A DNA stretch of 7,690 nucleotides from Micrococcaceae bacterium UBA6021 (GTDB lineage: Bacteria; Actinomycetota; Actinomycetes; Actinomycetales; Micrococcaceae), in assembly GCA_002427975.1 (NCBI GenBank), contig DIZT01000289.1, forward strand, positions 1 to 7,690, in the 5' to 3' direction. Made by a program: the position numbers and the translations under genes. Below the pieces are notes generated by a model, which was not told the DNA's origin, did no database searches, and worked only from the letters and a program-made list of their open reading frames with translations. Below, piece by piece: positions 6,507 to 7,690 of this stretch. Numbering within the stretch: the first letter of the stretch is position 1; every line of letters starts with the position of its first letter.

Positions 6507-6537
6507 ACCCTACTACCGCCGCATGATCTCTGGTAGT
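6507..6537 (-). promoter_or_regulatory. Candidate dhaKLM promoter with overlapping inverted-repeat operator
   Basis: On the minus strand TAGGGT (6512-6507) fits a TANNNT -10 and would start transcription near 6500, giving a leader of about 39 bases. The -35 position 17 bases upstream (TACCAG) is poor. The arms ACTACC (6512-6517, plus strand) and GGTAGT (6532-6537) are perfect inverted repeats 14 bases apart, covering the -35 to -10 region. Arm centres 20 bases apart would put both on the same DNA face. A regulator binding here is plausible; its identity is unknown. Confidence 0.4.
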
Positions 6538-6559
6538 CTCCCGCCCGCCGGGGGCATGG

Positions 6560-6591
6560 GTAAGGGACAGCCCCCAATGACTGTCCCTTAC
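6560..6591. repeat. Perfect 11-bp inverted repeat upstream of dhaK
   Basis: GTAAGGGACAG (6560-6570) and CTGTCCCTTAC (6581-6591) are exact complements around a ten-base spacer (CCCCCAATGA). It lies about 100 bases upstream of the dhaK ATG and 115 bases past the argA-like stop. No T run follows on either strand. It may be a terminator-like hairpin for the upstream gene, an operator, or part of a dispersed palindromic repeat. Confidence 0.7.
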
Positions 6592-6651
6592 GGCAGGCCC
6601 CAAACTGCAACCCCGTCAGTTTATCCATCAATTCGCCATAAAGCTATTTAA

Positions 6652-6664
6652 GTCACAGGGTGAC
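6652..6664. repeat. Short palindrome in the argA-dhaK spacer
   Basis: GTCAC (6652-6656) and GTGAC (6660-6664) surround AGG. The site follows the AT-richest stretch of the spacer (about 6618-6650). The arms resemble half-sites of regulator-binding palindromes but do not match the CRP/GlxR order TGTGA-N6-TCACA. Confidence 0.3.
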
Positions 6665-6671
6665 GCTCCTT

Positions 6672-6689
6672 GCCACGGTTGCCCGCGGC
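6672..6689 (-). terminator. Hairpin downstream of the argA-like gene
   Basis: On the minus-strand RNA GCCGCGG (6689-6683) pairs with CCGTGGC (6678-6672) around the GCAA tetraloop, seven pairs with one G-U wobble. On the plus strand the same position is an A-C mismatch, so the hairpin suits the argA-like transcript, whose stop is 17 bases upstream. No U run follows, so it may stabilise the 3' end or terminate weakly. Confidence 0.35.
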
Positions 6690-6706
6690 CGGATGATTGG
6701 GGCTGT

Positions 6707-7216
6707 CTAGAGGATCTTGATCATGCGCGTATTGCCCAGGGTGTTGGGCTTGACCCGCGCCAGGTCCAGGAACTCGGCCACGCCTTCGTCATGGGAGCGC
6801 AGCAGCTCGGAGTAGACCACAGGGTCAACTGCCGTCTGGTCCGCCATGACCTCGAAACCGTGGCGTTTGAAGAAGTCCACCTCGAAGGTCAGGCAGAACA
6901 CGCGCGCGACGCCAAGTTCACGGGCCTCCGCGAGCAGGCTCTCCACCAGGACGTGGCCCACCCCCTTGCCGCGCCACGCATCCGATGCGGCCAGGGTGCG
7001 GACTTCGGCCAGGTCTTCCCACATAACGTGCAGTGCGCCGCAGCCGATGACCTCGCCGTCGTCGGCTTCGGCGATCCGGAACTCCTGGAGGCTTTCGTAG
7101 TAGGCAACCGTCTCTTTCGCCATCAGAATACGATGCTCGGCCAGCGGCGCCACAAGTCCCTTGATGGCGGCAACGTCGCCGGTGCGTGCGGAACGGATAT
7201 GGAAAGAGTCAGTCAC
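6707..7216 (-). CDS. argA: Amino-acid N-acetyltransferase, short ArgA type (GNAT fold)
   Basis: The 169-residue protein fits the short, stand-alone N-acetylglutamate synthase of actinobacteria, which acetylates glutamate with acetyl-CoA to begin arginine synthesis. 'IRSARTGDVAAIKGLV' (7-22) is the usual GNAT opening; 'VIGCGALHVMWEDLAEVRTLAA' (56-77) holds the core strands; 'AWRGKGVGHVL' (80-90) is the acetyl-CoA pyrophosphate loop (RGKGVG); 'FEVDFFKRHGFE' (111-122) follows. The tail 'GVAEFLDLARVKPNTLGNTRM' closely resembles what I recall of M. tuberculosis Rv2747, characterised as ArgA, so I prefer this over a general GNAT. It lacks the kinase-like domain of E. coli ArgA. The start is GTG; AGGA seven bases before it can serve the ribosome, and the same bases form TAGGAT, a possible -10. 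No other arg gene is nearby. Confidence 0.85.
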   Translation of the reverse strand: MTDSFHIRSARTGDVAAIKGLVAPLAEHRILMAKETVAYYESLQEFRIAEADDGEVIGCGALHVMWEDLAEVRTLAASDAWRGKGVGHVLVESLLAEARELGVARVFCLTFEVDFFKRHGFEVMADQTAVDPVVYSELLRSHDEGVAEFLDLARVKPNTLGNTRMIKIL

Positions 7217-7222
7217 AGGTCA

Positions 7223-7228
7223 ATCCTA
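7223..7228 (-). promoter_or_regulatory. TAGGAT box before the argA-like gene: -10 or ribosome site
   Basis: The minus strand reads TAGGAT, six bases, then GTG. As a TANNNT -10 it would give a leaderless mRNA; as AGGA it is a ribosome site at normal spacing. The upstream terminator at 7259-7296 implies a promoter must lie in this short gap. Confidence 0.4.
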
Positions 7229-7258
7229 CGAGGCAGGGACGGCTGCGGACGACAACGC

Positions 7259-7296
7259 AAAAGCCCCGCCTTTCCCTTGTGGGGAGCAGGCGGGGC
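7259..7296 (-). terminator. Intrinsic terminator of clpC
   Basis: On the minus strand a GC-rich nine-pair stem (plus-strand arms GCCCCGCCT at 7263-7271 and AGGCGGGGC at 7288-7296) is followed directly by TTTT (AAAA at 7259-7262). It begins about 15 bases past the clpC stop. Inside the loop TCCC and GGGA can extend the structure. This is the most conventional terminator in the window. Confidence 0.85.
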
Positions 7297-7311
7297 CTTG
7301 CTTGTCGCTGG

Positions 7312-7690
7312 TTAGACGCTCGGGGCGATCTCCGGGATGAGCGGCTTGGCGTTGCCGGCGAAGGTGAACTTGGCGTCGTCGCCTTCGCCGTCCACATCCA
7401 CTACAACGATGTCGCCGGCGTGGAGCTCGCCGAACAGGATCTTCTCGGAGAGCTGGTCCTCGATTTCGCGCTGGATGGTGCGGCGCAGCGGCCGGGCACC
7501 CATGGCGGGATCGTAGCCGCGCGTTGCCAGGAGCACCTTGGCCTTGGTCGTGAGCTCGATGCCCATGTCCTTGTCCTTGAGGCGCTTCTCCAGGCGGCCC
7601 ATCATGAGATCCACGATCTCGATGATCTCGTCCTGAGTGAGCTGTGGGAACACCACAACGTCATCCACGCGGTTCAGGAACTCGGGGCGG
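7312..7690 (-). CDS. clpC: ATP-dependent Clp protease ATP-binding subunit ClpC, C-terminal part (5' end outside window)
   Basis: ClpC is the Hsp100 hexameric unfoldase that feeds proteins to ClpP. The frame runs open to the window edge, giving about 126 C-terminal residues. Visible are 'RPEFLNRVDDVVVF' (start of the fragment, with the sensor/arginine-containing part of the second AAA+ domain), 'LTKDE-like' 'LTQDEIIEIVDLM', and 'GYDPAMGARPLRRTIQREIEDQLSEKILFGEL', which holds the sensor-2 GAR-P-L-R motif of the D2 small domain. The tail ends 'IPEIAPSV'. The wording is that of actinobacterial ClpC and not ClpB. The N-domain, D1 and Walker motifs are outside. An intrinsic terminator follows, separating it from the argA-like gene. 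Confidence 0.95.
   Translation of the reverse strand, partial: RPEFLNRVDDVVVFPQLTQDEIIEIVDLMMGRLEKRLKDKDMGIELTTKAKVLLATRGYDPAMGARPLRRTIQREIEDQLSEKILFGELHAGDIVVVDVDGEGDDAKFTFAGNAKPLIPEIAPSV

Noticed and set aside
6652..6664. CRP/GlxR site upstream of dhaK
   Set aside because: The half-sites are in the reverse order (GTCAC then GTGAC) with a three-base spacer, unlike TGTGA-N6-TCACA.
6462..6706. Possible hidden small gene or structural RNA in the 245-base spacer
   Set aside because: No frame with a credible start, ribosome site and codon bias was found, and no tRNA-like cloverleaf. Only palindromes and a candidate promoter are supportable.

Overview
The window reads as a chromosomal segment of a high-GC Gram-positive actinobacterium, most likely a member of the Micrococcaceae (Arthrobacter, Pseudarthrobacter or a close relative). 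The reasons are the high GC content with strong third-position bias, the actinobacterial form of MutY, the ClpC C-terminus, a short stand-alone ArgA-like acetyltransferase, a DUF3040 membrane protein, and promoter boxes of the TANNNT type, several of them set right against start codons. The genus assignment is inference; no rRNA or other marker is present.

Layout. Bases 1-247 (+) are the C-terminal helix-hairpin-helix end of the diadenylate cyclase DisA. A large nested palindrome (250-313) separates it from a convergent gene (324-1013, -) for a membrane-anchored protein with a Pro/Thr linker and an extracellular cysteine-containing domain. Reading away from that gene is mutY (1180-2160, +), followed on the same strand by two tandem DUF3592 paralogues of identical length (2226-2657, 2661-3092), a small lipoprotein (3131-3625) and a DUF3040 protein (3777-4070). 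On the minus strand, converging on this block, is a complete PTS-dependent dihydroxyacetone kinase operon dhaK-dhaL-dhaM (6461 down to 4121). Upstream of dhaK is a 245-base intergenic region rich in inverted repeats, then an ArgA-like N-acetyltransferase (6707-7216, -), an intrinsic terminator, and the C-terminal end of ClpC (7312-7690, -).

How the genes work together. DisA (DNA-integrity-sensing c-di-AMP synthesis) and MutY (8-oxoG:A repair) form a genome-maintenance neighbourhood that I recall as shared with mycobacteria. The dha genes are the one clear pathway unit: DhaK binds dihydroxyacetone covalently, DhaL carries ADP/ATP as a cofactor, and DhaM relays phosphate from the PTS, giving dihydroxyacetone phosphate for glycolysis. 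The ArgA-like enzyme would begin arginine synthesis, and ClpC is the unfoldase of the Clp protease. The DUF3592, DUF3040 and lipoprotein genes are envelope proteins without a known role.

I do not see a convincing new multi-gene system. The least-explained material is non-coding: the 64-base nested palindrome after disA, the palindrome cluster between dhaK and argA, and a recurring arrangement of TANNNT boxes 5-6 bases before start codons that suggests leaderless transcripts.
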